64,000 bases of DNA. It comes from Planctomycetota bacterium. Its GTDB lineage: Bacteria; Planctomycetota; B15-G4; SIAN01. Positions 16,529 to 25,140 of the stretch are shown here, in pieces. The position numbers were made by a program, and so were the translations under genes. Numbering within the stretch: position 1 is the stretch's first letter; every line of letters begins with the position of its first letter. The notes below the pieces were generated by a model. It made no database searches. It was not told the origin of the DNA and was given only the letters and a program-made list of their open reading frames with translations. The stretch is taken from assembly GCA_009691715.1 (NCBI GenBank), contig SIAN01000005.1, positions 1-64,000 of the forward strand, given 5' to 3'.

Positions 16529-19500
16529 ATGATCGAGCGATTCGGACCGATCGGCGGGCGATACCAGCCGCTCGAACTCCTCGGCCGCGGCGCCAGCGGC
16601 GAGGTGCTGCGGGTCGTCGATCGCGTGCGCGGGGGGCCACCGCTCGCGCTCAAGCGCGTTCCGGCCGCTCGCGCAGCCGCCGTTCAGGGCGAGTTCCGCC
16701 GGCTCCACGCATTGCGCTCCCCCGGCATTCCGCAGGTTGACGAGCTCGGCCTCGACCCGCAGTCGGGCGAGTGGCTGTTCACCGCCGAGCCCGGCCGCGG
16801 CGTGCCCTTCCTCACCGCATTGCGGACGGCGCCGCTCACCCGCCAGCAGAAAGCGGTCGCCGACCTTCTGCGCACGCTCGCGCTGCTGTCAGAGCGCTCG
16901 ATCGTCCACCGCGATCTGAAACCAGAGCACCTCTTGGTCGAGGGCGGCGACGAGCCGCGCGTCCTGGTGGTCGATTTCGGTCTCGCGATCGAGGGTACGG
17001 GAGCCGCGGCGCCGGCCGGTTCGCTGCCCTACCTCGCCCCCGAGCTCTTCCATGGCGTGCCCGCGAGCCACAGCAGTGACCTCTACGCGCTCGGCGTGAT
17101 CCTGTTCGAGCTCTGGAGTGGCCGACACCCGTTCCGCGCGACGACCCCGACGGAATGGGCGCGCGCGCACCTCGACGCGCCGGTGCGATTCGATGATTCG
17201 TTCGCGGCGCCGGCGGCCATGCGTGAATGGGTCGCCCGGCTGCTGGCGAAGGCGCCAGGAGAGCGGGCGACGAGTGCCGTCGAACTGCTCTTCGACCTGT
17301 CGCGCGTCGCTGCCGTGCCGTTGCCACGGACGACGCTGGCGACGTTGCTCGGGCGCATCCGTTCGGTCCCGCCGCTCGATCCGACCTGGCGGGAATCGGT
17401 GATGGCAGGCGAATCTCGAGCCGGCGGGCCGGCGACATGGATCACGGCGCCGACGCGCGCAGGCCGTGATCAGTTGATGCGCGAATTGCGCATGACGGCT
17501 CTGCAGGGCGAGGCGTGGCCCGTGATCGCCTGCTTCGCACCAGGTCCCGACGCCGGTTCGGTGCGCGGCACGGTGCGCGACCAACTGCGCGCGCTGCTCG
17601 GCGCGGAGCCGGCGGTGGGAGACGACGAGCTTTTCCTGCGTCTGCAACGCGGCGACCTGCCGCGACGACTCGTCCTGTTCCTCGAGGAGGTGCCCGAGTG
17701 CGCCGCCGAGGACGATGCGCTGCTGCGGTTTCTGCTGCGCGCCAGCGTCGAGATCGTCGCCTCCGGTGCCGGCGGCTCGGTGCGCGATGAACGAGTCACG
17801 GCGGCCTGGCCCGCCGCGCTTGAACGGCGAACGATCGAGCCGCGCGCGATCACGTCGGCCGAACTCTTACGTCTGTTCCCAGGCTGGATGGGTGGGCCAT
17901 TGTCCGAGCCGCTTGCGCGTTTCCTAGGCGCCGGCGCGAACGCGGAGCACGACGTCTCCCGGTTGGTCGAACTGCTGTGCTACGCGGTCGATGCCGGGGC
18001 ACTGGTCGCCGACTTCGGCGGCCTGCACTTCGATCCGGCGCGAATCGACCTCGCGATCCTCGGAGGCGACGTGCTCGAAGTGACGCGCCAGCGCCTCGGT
18101 CGAGTGGGGGGAACGCGGCGCGATGTGCTCGCGGCACTGTGCGTCCTCGAGCACGACGCCGAAGTCGACTTGATCGCGGCGTTGGTGCCGACGCTCGCCG
18201 AGGCCGATCTCGCCGAACTCGCCGCCACCGGACTGGTTCAGCGCTTGGGAACGCGATGGCGCTGCAGCGAGACCAGTGTCGCGGCGCTCGTGCGCGATCG
18301 CCTCACCCCCGCTGCTGCGCGTCCGCTCGAGGTCGCCGCTTCGCGATTCCTCACCGCGCATCCCGAGAGGACGGACGCGCGGCTGCGCCAGACGCGCCAC
18401 GCCTTCCGCGCCGACGTCACGGCCAGCGATGCGGCGCGTGATTTCGGGCAGCAGGCGCTCGCGCTGGTCGACTTCCAGCGACTGCAAGAGGCCGAAGCCG
18501 CCGCACAGGAGGTTCTCGCTCACTCACTTGACGCAACGGCCCGCCGGCGTGCGACGTTGGCGCGAGGCATTGTCGAGCTGCGCATGAATTCGCATCTTCA
18601 AGCCGAGCAGATTCTTGCACCGCTCGCCGACCAGTTCGGCGCTGACGAGCCCGAGCGCGGTCGCGCGTTGGTCGAGCATGCAAGAGCTCTCTCTCGCTGC
18701 GGGCGAACGCAGGAGGCACTCGCTCGGCTCGATCTCGCGCCCGACGACCTCGGATCGCGGCCGGCAGGCGCCGCAGCGTTGCGTGCCTACCTCTTGCATC
18801 AGCTGCTTCGCGACGACGAGGCGGAGATCGTCTGCCGTGCCGCACTCGCGGAGCCACGCGCGGCAGGCGACAGCGGTGAGTTGCGGCTGCGTTCGATCCA
18901 CGCGGTCACTCTCTGGCGACTCGGCCGGATCGGCGAGGCGCGCGTCGCGTTCGGGATTGCGCTTCATGCCGCACGGATGGGCGCGCTCCCGCTTCAAGTC
19001 GCGGTGGTGGAGAGCAACCTCGCCCGTTTCGAGGGTGACTGCGGGAACCTCGAACTGGCAGCGAGCATCGCGCGCCGCGCGATCGCGACGACGGTCGCGT
19101 TCGGTGACCGGCAGCAGGAAGCGGTGCAGGTCACGACGCTCGCCAACATCTTGTTCGACATCGGACGATTTGCCGAATGCAAGGAAGCGCTTCAGCGCAG
19201 CCGCGAGATCGCCCATGCGATGAACCAGCCGCACGTGCTCCGCCACGTCGACATCATCCAGGCGCACGTGGCGATGAACGAGGCCGATTTCGCGGCGGCG
19301 CACGCCGCGCTCGATCGCGCCAAGGAGGTCGCGCGGTCGATGAACGACGAAGCCGGTGCGTGGCGGGCCGAATTGGTGCGCACGGAACTGCTGATGCGTG
19401 AAGGCAAGGGGCGTGCGGCGCGTCGGCTGATCGACGAGGTCGCGAAGTATCTGGTCGCAACCGGGCGGGCGGACGAAGTGGCGATCGCCGCCGAATATCG

Positions 19501-21595
19501 GCTGCAATGGGCGACGTTCGCCGCCGGCCGCGGCGTCGTCGCGCGGCTCCTCGAGTCCGAGTTGCCGTTGCCGCCGTCACGTCGCCGTCGGGCCTTCTTG
19601 CGCGATGCGCGCCTTTCGGCGTTGCACCGCCTGGGGCGGCATGAGGCCCTCGCGAAGGCGGCGGCGGAGCAGCTCGACGACCTCGCCAGCTCCGATCTGG
19701 TGGCGCTGCGTGCGCGCGCCGCCGCCGCTCTGGCGTTGGCGGTGCGCGGCGATCCGGCCCGCGCGCCGGCGTGCATCGAGCAGGCGCGCGAAGCGTACGG
19801 CGCGACCCGGGCGCCCGGCCACATGGCGCTGAAGGCCGAGGCCGCACTGATGCTTGGCAGGGCGGCGCGGGATCGACGGTTGCTCGAGGAGGCGGAAGAG
19901 TTTGCGCGGCGCGCCGGTCACCGCCCTCTCGAGAAGCGCGCGCGCGCGCTGCGGCGCCGCCTGCTGCCGCCCGACGGCGCCGATGTCGACGCGGTCGCGC
20001 GGCTGCAGTCCCTCGAACGATTGATGCAGGTGGCGAAGCGCATCACGGCGACGCTCGACGGCGAGTTGCTGCTGAAGATGGTGCTCGACGACGCCGTCGA
20101 CGCCACGCGCGCCGCTCGCGGCTTCCTCATCCTCAGTCGCGACGGTGAGCTTGGCGTCCGGTGCGCACGGAATCTCGACGCCGCTGACATCGAGCGACCC
20201 GAACTGTCGTTCAGTTCGTCGGTCGCGCGCAGCGTCTACCGCACCGGAACGCCGATCCTGCTGGCCGATGTCTCGACCGATGAATTGTGGTGCGACGCCG
20301 CGTCGATCTCGCAGCTGAAGCTTCTGTCCGTGCTCTGCGTCCCGATCGCGCGCCACGATCACGTCATCGGCGCGGTGTATCTCGATGAACCGACGCGAAT
20401 CGACGCCTTCCGGCCGGGAGACTTGCGCTACGTCGAGAACCTCGCCGACTTCGCTGCGATCGCGCTCGAGAAGGCCGATCTCCTCGCGGATGCCAGGACC
20501 CGTCGGGTCGAGCTCGAGAGCTCGCAGGCGGAGATCGCGAGCTTGAACCAGAAGCTGCAGGCGACGATGTTCAAGCAGCAGGACGAGTTGAAGGTCGCGA
20601 AGGCATCGCTTGAGCTGGCGCACCGCATGTCGGGTCGGGTGCCGCAGTTCGAGGGCATCGTCGCGCAGAGCCGCGCGATGGAGGAGGTGAAGCAGCGAAT
20701 CGAACGCCTCGCTTCATCGCCGCTGCCGGTGCTGGTCTCCGGCGAAAGCGGCACAGGGAAGGAACTGGTGGCGCGCGCGATCCACGCGCGGAGCGGGCGA
20801 TTGGCCCAACCCTTCCAGGCTTTCAACTGCGCAACCACGCAACCGGGATTGATCGAGAACGAGTTGTTCGGCCATCAGAAAGGCGCGTTCACCGGCGCTA
20901 CCGAAAATCAACCGGGGCTGTTCGAGCGCTGTGACGGCGGCACGCTCTTCCTCGACGAGATCGCCGAGGCGTCGAAGGAGTTGCAGGCGAAGCTGCTGCG
21001 CGCGGTGCAGAACGGCGAAGTACAGCGCCTCGGTGGCGGTGAGACTCGTCACGTAGACGTGCGCATCGTGGCGGCGTCGAACCGGGACATCCGCAGCGAA
21101 GTGGCGGCCGGTCGATTCCGCGAGGATCTGATGTACCGATTGATGGTGCTGCAGGTCCACCTGCCGCCCCTGCGCGATCGACGCGAGGACGTTGCGCTGC
21201 TTCTCGATCACTTCGTCACGCGCGAAGCGGCCAAGCTCCGGGTTTCTGCGCCGGTGTTCACGCCGGCGGCGTGGCGCTGCCTCGTGGGGTATGACTGGCC
21301 AGGCAACGTCCGCGAGGTCGAAAACGTTGTGCAGCGACTGCTCGTGCTCCATCGCGATGCGCCGGAGATCGGTATCGATGCGTTGCGCGCCGAGCTTCCG
21401 TCGGCGGTGAGCGACGTGCCCGTCACGCACTTCGAACTGCGTGAGTTCCTCGACTCCCAGGAGCGAACCTGCATCGAGGAGGCATTGGCCCGCTGCGGCG
21501 GCAACCGTCAGAGGGCGGCCAAGGAGCTGGGCATCTCAGAGCGCAACCTCTATCAGCGACTGCAGCGGTGGCGAACGGCAGCGACTGATCGCTGA
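16529..21595 (+). CDS. Ser/Thr protein kinase - helical repeat - GAF - sigma-54 activator fusion
   Basis: A 1688-residue cytoplasmic regulator. Residues about 10-260 are a Ser/Thr kinase: LLGRGASGEVLRV, LALKRV, HRDLKPEH near 126, VVDFGLA near 148. The catalytic-loop Asn that normally ends HRDLKPEN is His here. Residues 290-600 resemble a degenerate STAND-type ATPase, with a Walker-B-like LVLFLEEVPE and no intact P-loop. Residues 600-1150 are alpha-helical TPR-like repeats and 1170-1330 are a GAF domain. From about 1370 there is a sigma-54 AAA+ domain: SGESGTGKELVARAIH (Walker A), GAFTGA, GGTLFLDEIAE (Walker B). The Fis-type HTH RAAKELGISERNLYQRL ends the protein. It should hydrolyse ATP to open sigma-54 promoters in response to kinase, GAF or helical input. 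The ATG at 16529 is chosen by domain start. Confidence 0.9.
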   Translation: MIERFGPIGGRYQPLELLGRGASGEVLRVVDRVRGGPPLALKRVPAARAAAVQGEFRRLHALRSPGIPQVDELGLDPQSGEWLFTAEPGRGVPFLTALRTAPLTRQQKAVADLLRTLALLSERSIVHRDLKPEHLLVEGGDEPRVLVVDFGLAIEGTGAAAPAGSLPYLAPELFHGVPASHSSDLYALGVILFELWSGRHPFRATTPTEWARAHLDAPVRFDDSFAAPAAMREWVARLLAKAPGERATSAVELLFDLSRVAAVPLPRTTLATLLGRIRSVPPLDPTWRESVMAGESRAGGPATWITAPTRAGRDQLMRELRMTALQGEAWPVIACFAPGPDAGSVRGTVRDQLRALLGAEPAVGDDELFLRLQRGDLPRRLVLFLEEVPECAAEDDALLRFLLRASVEIVASGAGGSVRDERVTAAWPAALERRTIEPRAITSAELLRLFPGWMGGPLSEPLARFLGAGANAEHDVSRLVELLCYAVDAGALVADFGGLHFDPARIDLAILGGDVLEVTRQRLGRVGGTRRDVLAALCVLEHDAEVDLIAALVPTLAEADLAELAATGLVQRLGTRWRCSETSVAALVRDRLTPAAARPLEVAASRFLTAHPERTDARLRQTRHAFRADVTASDAARDFGQQALALVDFQRLQEAEAAAQEVLAHSLDATARRRATLARGIVELRMNSHLQAEQILAPLADQFGADEPERGRALVEHARALSRCGRTQEALARLDLAPDDLGSRPAGAAALRAYLLHQLLRDDEAEIVCRAALAEPRAAGDSGELRLRSIHAVTLWRLGRIGEARVAFGIALHAARMGALPLQVAVVESNLARFEGDCGNLELAASIARRAIATTVAFGDRQQEAVQVTTLANILFDIGRFAECKEALQRSREIAHAMNQPHVLRHVDIIQAHVAMNEADFAAAHAALDRAKEVARSMNDEAGAWRAELVRTELLMREGKGRAARRLIDEVAKYLVATGRADEVAIAAEYRLQWATFAAGRGVVARLLESELPLPPSRRRRAFLRDARLSALHRLGRHEALAKAAAEQLDDLASSDLVALRARAAAALALAVRGDPARAPACIEQAREAYGATRAPGHMALKAEAALMLGRAARDRRLLEEAEEFARRAGHRPLEKRARALRRRLLPPDGADVDAVARLQSLERLMQVAKRITATLDGELLLKMVLDDAVDATRAARGFLILSRDGELGVRCARNLDAADIERPELSFSSSVARSVYRTGTPILLADVSTDELWCDAASISQLKLLSVLCVPIARHDHVIGAVYLDEPTRIDAFRPGDLRYVENLADFAAIALEKADLLADARTRRVELESSQAEIASLNQKLQATMFKQQDELKVAKASLELAHRMSGRVPQFEGIVAQSRAMEEVKQRIERLASSPLPVLVSGESGTGKELVARAIHARSGRLAQPFQAFNCATTQPGLIENELFGHQKGAFTGATENQPGLFERCDGGTLFLDEIAEASKELQAKLLRAVQNGEVQRLGGGETRHVDVRIVAASNRDIRSEVAAGRFREDLMYRLMVLQVHLPPLRDRREDVALLLDHFVTREAAKLRVSAPVFTPAAWRCLVGYDWPGNVREVENVVQRLLVLHRDAPEIGIDALRAELPSAVSDVPVTHFELREFLDSQERTCIEEALARCGGNRQRAAKELGISERNLYQRLQRWRTAATDR

Positions 21596-21854
21596 GGAAT
21601 GGCGCTGAAAAATCCGCGTCTCCAGCCAGTCGCGGGCGCGATTCCAGAATGCCCTGCGGATCCTCCGGACATGACGCACGAATGTCACGGTTTCGTCGAT
21701 CTTGGGCCCCCGGTAATGCGTTAAATTTCGCGGTGAACCCCCGGGGCTCCACTCTGGGGGCTGTCGTATACGTGCTCGTTGACGCTATAGGGTGCGACTT
21801 TCGACCGGCGACTGCCCGATGCATCGACCCGCGAACTCAACCGACACGGTGTCC

Positions 21855-22631
21855 ATGGCTCGCTCGCGATCATTCTTGCAATCCCACCGACTCCCGCTTG
21901 CGCTCGCCCTTGGGCTCGCGGCGGCGTCTGCAGCTCAAATCGCGTCGGTCGGTGGCGTTGCATGGGCGGCGCCGAGCTGGAGCGAGTGCGCGAAGGCGAG
22001 CTTCGATGGCGCTGCTGAGGGTCCGGGAGACGGCAAGTCGTTCCCAGCTGCCCTCGGTTTGCTGACGACCTCGACCCCGATCGGAAAATCACTGAGGGAT
22101 GTCGCGGGTGCTTCTGGAATCGTCAAGGAGCGCGCGCTCCTCTCCGACAACGGCACGATCGGCGCGAACGAATTCGGGCTTTGCCTCGAGACAACGACCG
22201 CGGCCCATGGTGGCGCGTACGCATCGTTGGTGGTCGAACCGCAGCTTGACACCGGTCGCTTCTCGATCGGCGTCGCAAACACGCCCACCGACGACCTCTG
22301 CCTGCCGGGGAGCGCGAGCGACGGCGTCACTGCAGAGATGTTCAGGCTCGATAGTGAAGACGGTGCACTCTCGATTGGCGGCGTCAAGCTGAAGTCGACG
22401 CTTAGGAAGGGCACACGCTACCGCATCGAGACGACGCTCTGGGATGTCGGCGATAGCGGGGACTACCTCGAGTTGTGGGTCACCAACCTGAACACCGGAG
22501 AGTCCGAGTACGTCACGCAGTCGCTCGTCAGCGGGTTCAAGCCCGTCCGTGCTCTCACCGTCACGAAGCACGCTGGCAAGGTGGGCGAGTGGGCACTGGA
22601 CGACCTCGTGGTTCTCGCGCAAGCCAAGTGA
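21855..22631 (+). CDS. Secreted hypothetical protein
   Basis: A 258-residue protein with a signal peptide (LPLALALGLAAASAAQIAS, ending near VAWAAPSW). The mature part is beta-rich with a concanavalin/LamG-like look: LVVEPQLDTGRFSIGVAN, then YRIETTLWDVGDSGDYLELW and GEWALDDLVVLAQ near the end. This resembles laminin-G-type carbohydrate or surface-binding modules, but I cannot name a family. The ATG at 21855 is preferred over in-frame starts at 21792 and 21819 because it places the positive charges directly before the hydrophobic core. Its stop overlaps the GTG of coaB (GTGA), an odd coupling for a secreted protein and a coenzyme A enzyme. Confidence 0.6.
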   Translation: MARSRSFLQSHRLPLALALGLAAASAAQIASVGGVAWAAPSWSECAKASFDGAAEGPGDGKSFPAALGLLTTSTPIGKSLRDVAGASGIVKERALLSDNGTIGANEFGLCLETTTAAHGGAYASLVVEPQLDTGRFSIGVANTPTDDLCLPGSASDGVTAEMFRLDSEDGALSIGGVKLKSTLRKGTRYRIETTLWDVGDSGDYLELWVTNLNTGESEYVTQSLVSGFKPVRALTVTKHAGKVGEWALDDLVVLAQAK

Positions 22632-23308
22632 CGCTGGTCGCGCGCTCTCTCAGGTTCTGGATTACCGGCGGCGGCACGCGTGAGCCGCTCGACGCCGTGC
22701 GCTGGATCGGCAACATCTCCACCGGGCGAATGGCAGCGCAATTGGCCCGGGCTGCGGCAGCGCGGGGCCACCGTGTGACGCTTTTCCTCGCCGAGCACGC
22801 GACGGCACCTCGGTCGAGCCGTATTCGCATCGTCCGGTTCGTGACCACTGCCGAACTCGCCGCCGCCTTGAACCGTGCGCGGCCGGCGCCAGACGCGATC
22901 GTGCATGCAGCCGCCGTCTCTGACTACGCTCCGATCCCCCGGCAGGGGAAGCAGCGGAGCGGCGCGGCGCGGTGGCGGGTCGACCTCAAGCCAGTGAAGA
23001 AGATCGCGCCGGTGCTTCGCCGCCGCCATCCACGCGCGGTCCTCTGCCTGTTCAAACTCGAGTCGCGGATCGGCTTGGCCGAGCTCCTCGCACGAGCTGT
23101 TGGCGCCGCATGCGGCGCCAATGCCGACTGGGTCTTCGCCAATCTGCTCGAGCACGTCGGTCGAGAGCATCGTGGTTGGCTGGTCGATCCCGTCGACAGG
23201 ACGGCGTCCGCCATCGTCGGGCGCAGCGCCGCCGCTCGCCGAATCGTCCGCGCATGCGAAGATCGAGTCGCGATGCGAACGGTGGCGCACCGGCGGAGCG
23301 GTCGATGA
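22628..23308 (+). CDS. coaB: Stand-alone phosphopantothenate-cysteine ligase (CoaB domain)
   Basis: Ligates cysteine to 4-phosphopantothenate in coenzyme A synthesis. A 226-residue protein corresponding only to the C-terminal half of the usual bifunctional CoaBC. Motifs are WITGGGTREPLDAVRWIGN and ISTGRMAAQLARAAAARGH for the nucleotide-binding loop, and DAIVHAAAVSDY, the conserved A-A-x-x-D segment. The LKPVKKI segment fits the substrate-binding lysines, although the usual KIKK is degenerate. The GTG start at 22628 overlaps the previous stop, and its own stop overlaps the coaC start by ATGA. The order is reversed relative to fused CoaBC, where decarboxylase comes first. Confidence 0.85.
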   Translation: MTLVARSLRFWITGGGTREPLDAVRWIGNISTGRMAAQLARAAAARGHRVTLFLAEHATAPRSSRIRIVRFVTTAELAAALNRARPAPDAIVHAAAVSDYAPIPRQGKQRSGAARWRVDLKPVKKIAPVLRRRHPRAVLCLFKLESRIGLAELLARAVGAACGANADWVFANLLEHVGREHRGWLVDPVDRTASAIVGRSAAARRIVRACEDRVAMRTVAHRRSGR

Positions 23309-23901
23309 AGCGCGTTCAGAAAGAGGAACCGGCACCACGCGTACTGCTGGTAGTGACGGGCGGTATCGCGGCCTACAAGGCATGCGACGTCGTTCGCGAG
23401 CTGCGTCGCGGTGGGTGCGCGGTGCAGGTCGTTCTCACGCGTGAGGCGACGCAGTTCGTCACGCCGCTGGCGTTCGAGGCCCTGTCGGGCCGGCGTGCCC
23501 TCGTCGAGTTGCTCCCCGGAGTGACGGACGGCTTGATCGATCACATCCGGCTCGGCCGTGACTGCGACGTCGCGGCGGTTGCCCCAGCCACCGCGAACTT
23601 CCTTGCGAAGCTGTGGGCAGGGCTCGCGGATGACCTCGCCAGCGCGACGCTCCTCGCGCTGCCCCGCGCGGTCCCGTTGCTGCTTGCACCCGCGATGAAC
23701 GGCGAGATGTGGGCTCACCCGGCCACCTCCCGCAACCTCCGGGAACTCGCGGCGCTGCACGGCCGGAAGCTCGAGATCCTCGCTCCGGTCCTCAAGGAGC
23801 TTGCTTGCGGGGAGATTGGACAGGGTGGACTTCCCGAGCCGGCGACCGTCGCGGCGGCGATCGTTCGCCACGCGCAGTTGAAGAGCGGCGCCCCAGCGTG
23901 A
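23305..23901 (+). CDS. coaC: Stand-alone phosphopantothenoylcysteine decarboxylase (CoaC domain)
   Basis: A flavoprotein that decarboxylates 4-phosphopantothenoylcysteine, the step after CoaB. 198 residues. The start MKRVQKEEPAPRVLLVVTGG contains the beta-strand and phosphate loop with GGIAAYKACDVVRELRRGG. VAAVAPATANFLAKLWAGLA is the TAN signature, and APAMNGEMWAHPATSRNL is the PAMN substrate-recognition motif. The protein ends near AIVRHAQLK, where fused CoaBC would continue into the ligase. Its ATG overlaps the coaB stop, so the two are made in equal amounts and could form the same heteromer as the fused enzyme. Confidence 0.88.
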   Translation: MKRVQKEEPAPRVLLVVTGGIAAYKACDVVRELRRGGCAVQVVLTREATQFVTPLAFEALSGRRALVELLPGVTDGLIDHIRLGRDCDVAAVAPATANFLAKLWAGLADDLASATLLALPRAVPLLLAPAMNGEMWAHPATSRNLRELAALHGRKLEILAPVLKELACGEIGQGGLPEPATVAAAIVRHAQLKSGAPA

Positions 23902-23950
23902 GCGGAGCCGGCGCTACAATCCGCGCCCTTTTGGCCGCGGATGTACAGCC

Positions 23951-25082
23951 ATGACGCAGGGTTCGCCGACTGTCGACAGCCTGAAGGACGAACTCGCCGA
24001 AGTTCGCACGAAGCTCCGCTCGATCCGAGACTGTCTTTGACGTCCCGGTGCTGGAAAAAGAGCGTGCCGAGATCGAGGCGCGCATGGCGGGCCCTGGTTT
24101 CTGGGGCGACATCAGCAGAAGCCGGCCAGACATCGAGCGGCTGAAGGTCGTGAAGAGCCGCCTCGATCCAATCATGCACCTCGACAAGGGCGCGGAGGAT
24201 CTAGGTGCGACGCTTGACCTTGCCGGCGAAGCCGGCGGAGCGGAGTTCTTGCCCGAGGCCGCGCTGCTGGCCAAGAAGCTCTTCAGCGAGGTCGAGCGCT
24301 TCGACCTCGAAGTGACCTTCACCGGCAAGTACGACCATCTCAATTGCCACTTGCTGGTCCAGGCCGGAACCGGCGGCACCGAGTCTTGCGACTGGGCGCG
24401 GATGCTGCTCCGCATGTACACCCGGTTCGGTGAGCAGAGCGGCTACAAGGTGAGCCAAGTCGACTACGTTCCCGACGACGTGTCGGGAGGCGTGCGGTCG
24501 GCGACGCTCCAGTTCGACGGTCCCTACGCGTATGGCTGGCTGCGATCGGAGATCGGCGTCCATCGCCTGATCAGGATCTCGCCCTACGACGCGAACGCGC
24601 GGCGACAGACGTCGTTCTGCTCGGTCGACGCATCGCCGCTGATCGAGGAGGCGGAAGAGCTCGAGATCCCGGAACAGGAACTGCGGATCGACAAGTTCCG
24701 CGCGGGTGGTGCCGGCGGTCAACACGTCAACAAGACCGAGTCCGCGGTGCGCGTCACCCATCTGCCGACCGGCTTCGTGACCCAGTGCCAGAACGAACGG
24801 TCGCAGCACATGAACCTGGCGTCCGCAATGAAGATGCTGAAGGCGAAGCTGCTGCAGCGCGAAGAGGAGCGGCGTGAAGCGGAGCTGAAGTCGCTGTCGG
24901 GGGTGAAGAGCGACATCAGCTTCGGCCACCAGATCCGCACCTACACCTTCCAGCCCTACCAGCTGGTGAAGGACCACCGCACGAGTCACGAGACCGGCAA
25001 CGTCGACGCGGTGATGGAAGGCGACATCCTCGGCTTTCTCGAGGCCCACCTGCGGGCGAAGACAAAGACCAAGGGCAAGTGA
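23951..25082 (+). CDS. prfB: Peptide chain release factor 2 (programmed +1 frameshift)
   Basis: Recognises UAA and UGA stop codons and triggers peptide release. Zero-frame translation from ATG 23951 gives MTQGSPTVDSLKDELAEVRT and ends at CTT TGA (24035-24040). A +1 shift at CTTTGAC continues as DVPVLEKERAEIEARM and yields about 376 residues. The release-factor core is intact: codon-recognition SPYDANARRQTSFCSV region and the GGQ motif in RAGGAGGQHVNKTESAVR. This is the classical autoregulation: low RF2 makes the ribosome pause at UGA and shift. A strong SD-like stimulator upstream of CTTTGA is not evident (CGAGACTGT). It lies 49 bp after coaC and 58 bp before purH. Confidence 0.95.
24035..24041 (+). 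promoter_or_regulatory. RF2 programmed +1 frameshift site CTTTGAC
   Basis: CTT TGA C at codon 29 of the short zero frame. The heptamer is identical to the E. coli prfB shift site. Slippage of the Leu-tRNA from CTT to TTT lets GAC be read next, joining the two prfB frames. Confidence 0.93.
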
Positions 25083-25140
25083 GCGAGGGGCGTCGCGAGC
25101 GGGGCGCCACGCAGACGAATCTCGACGAAGGAGTGACGCG

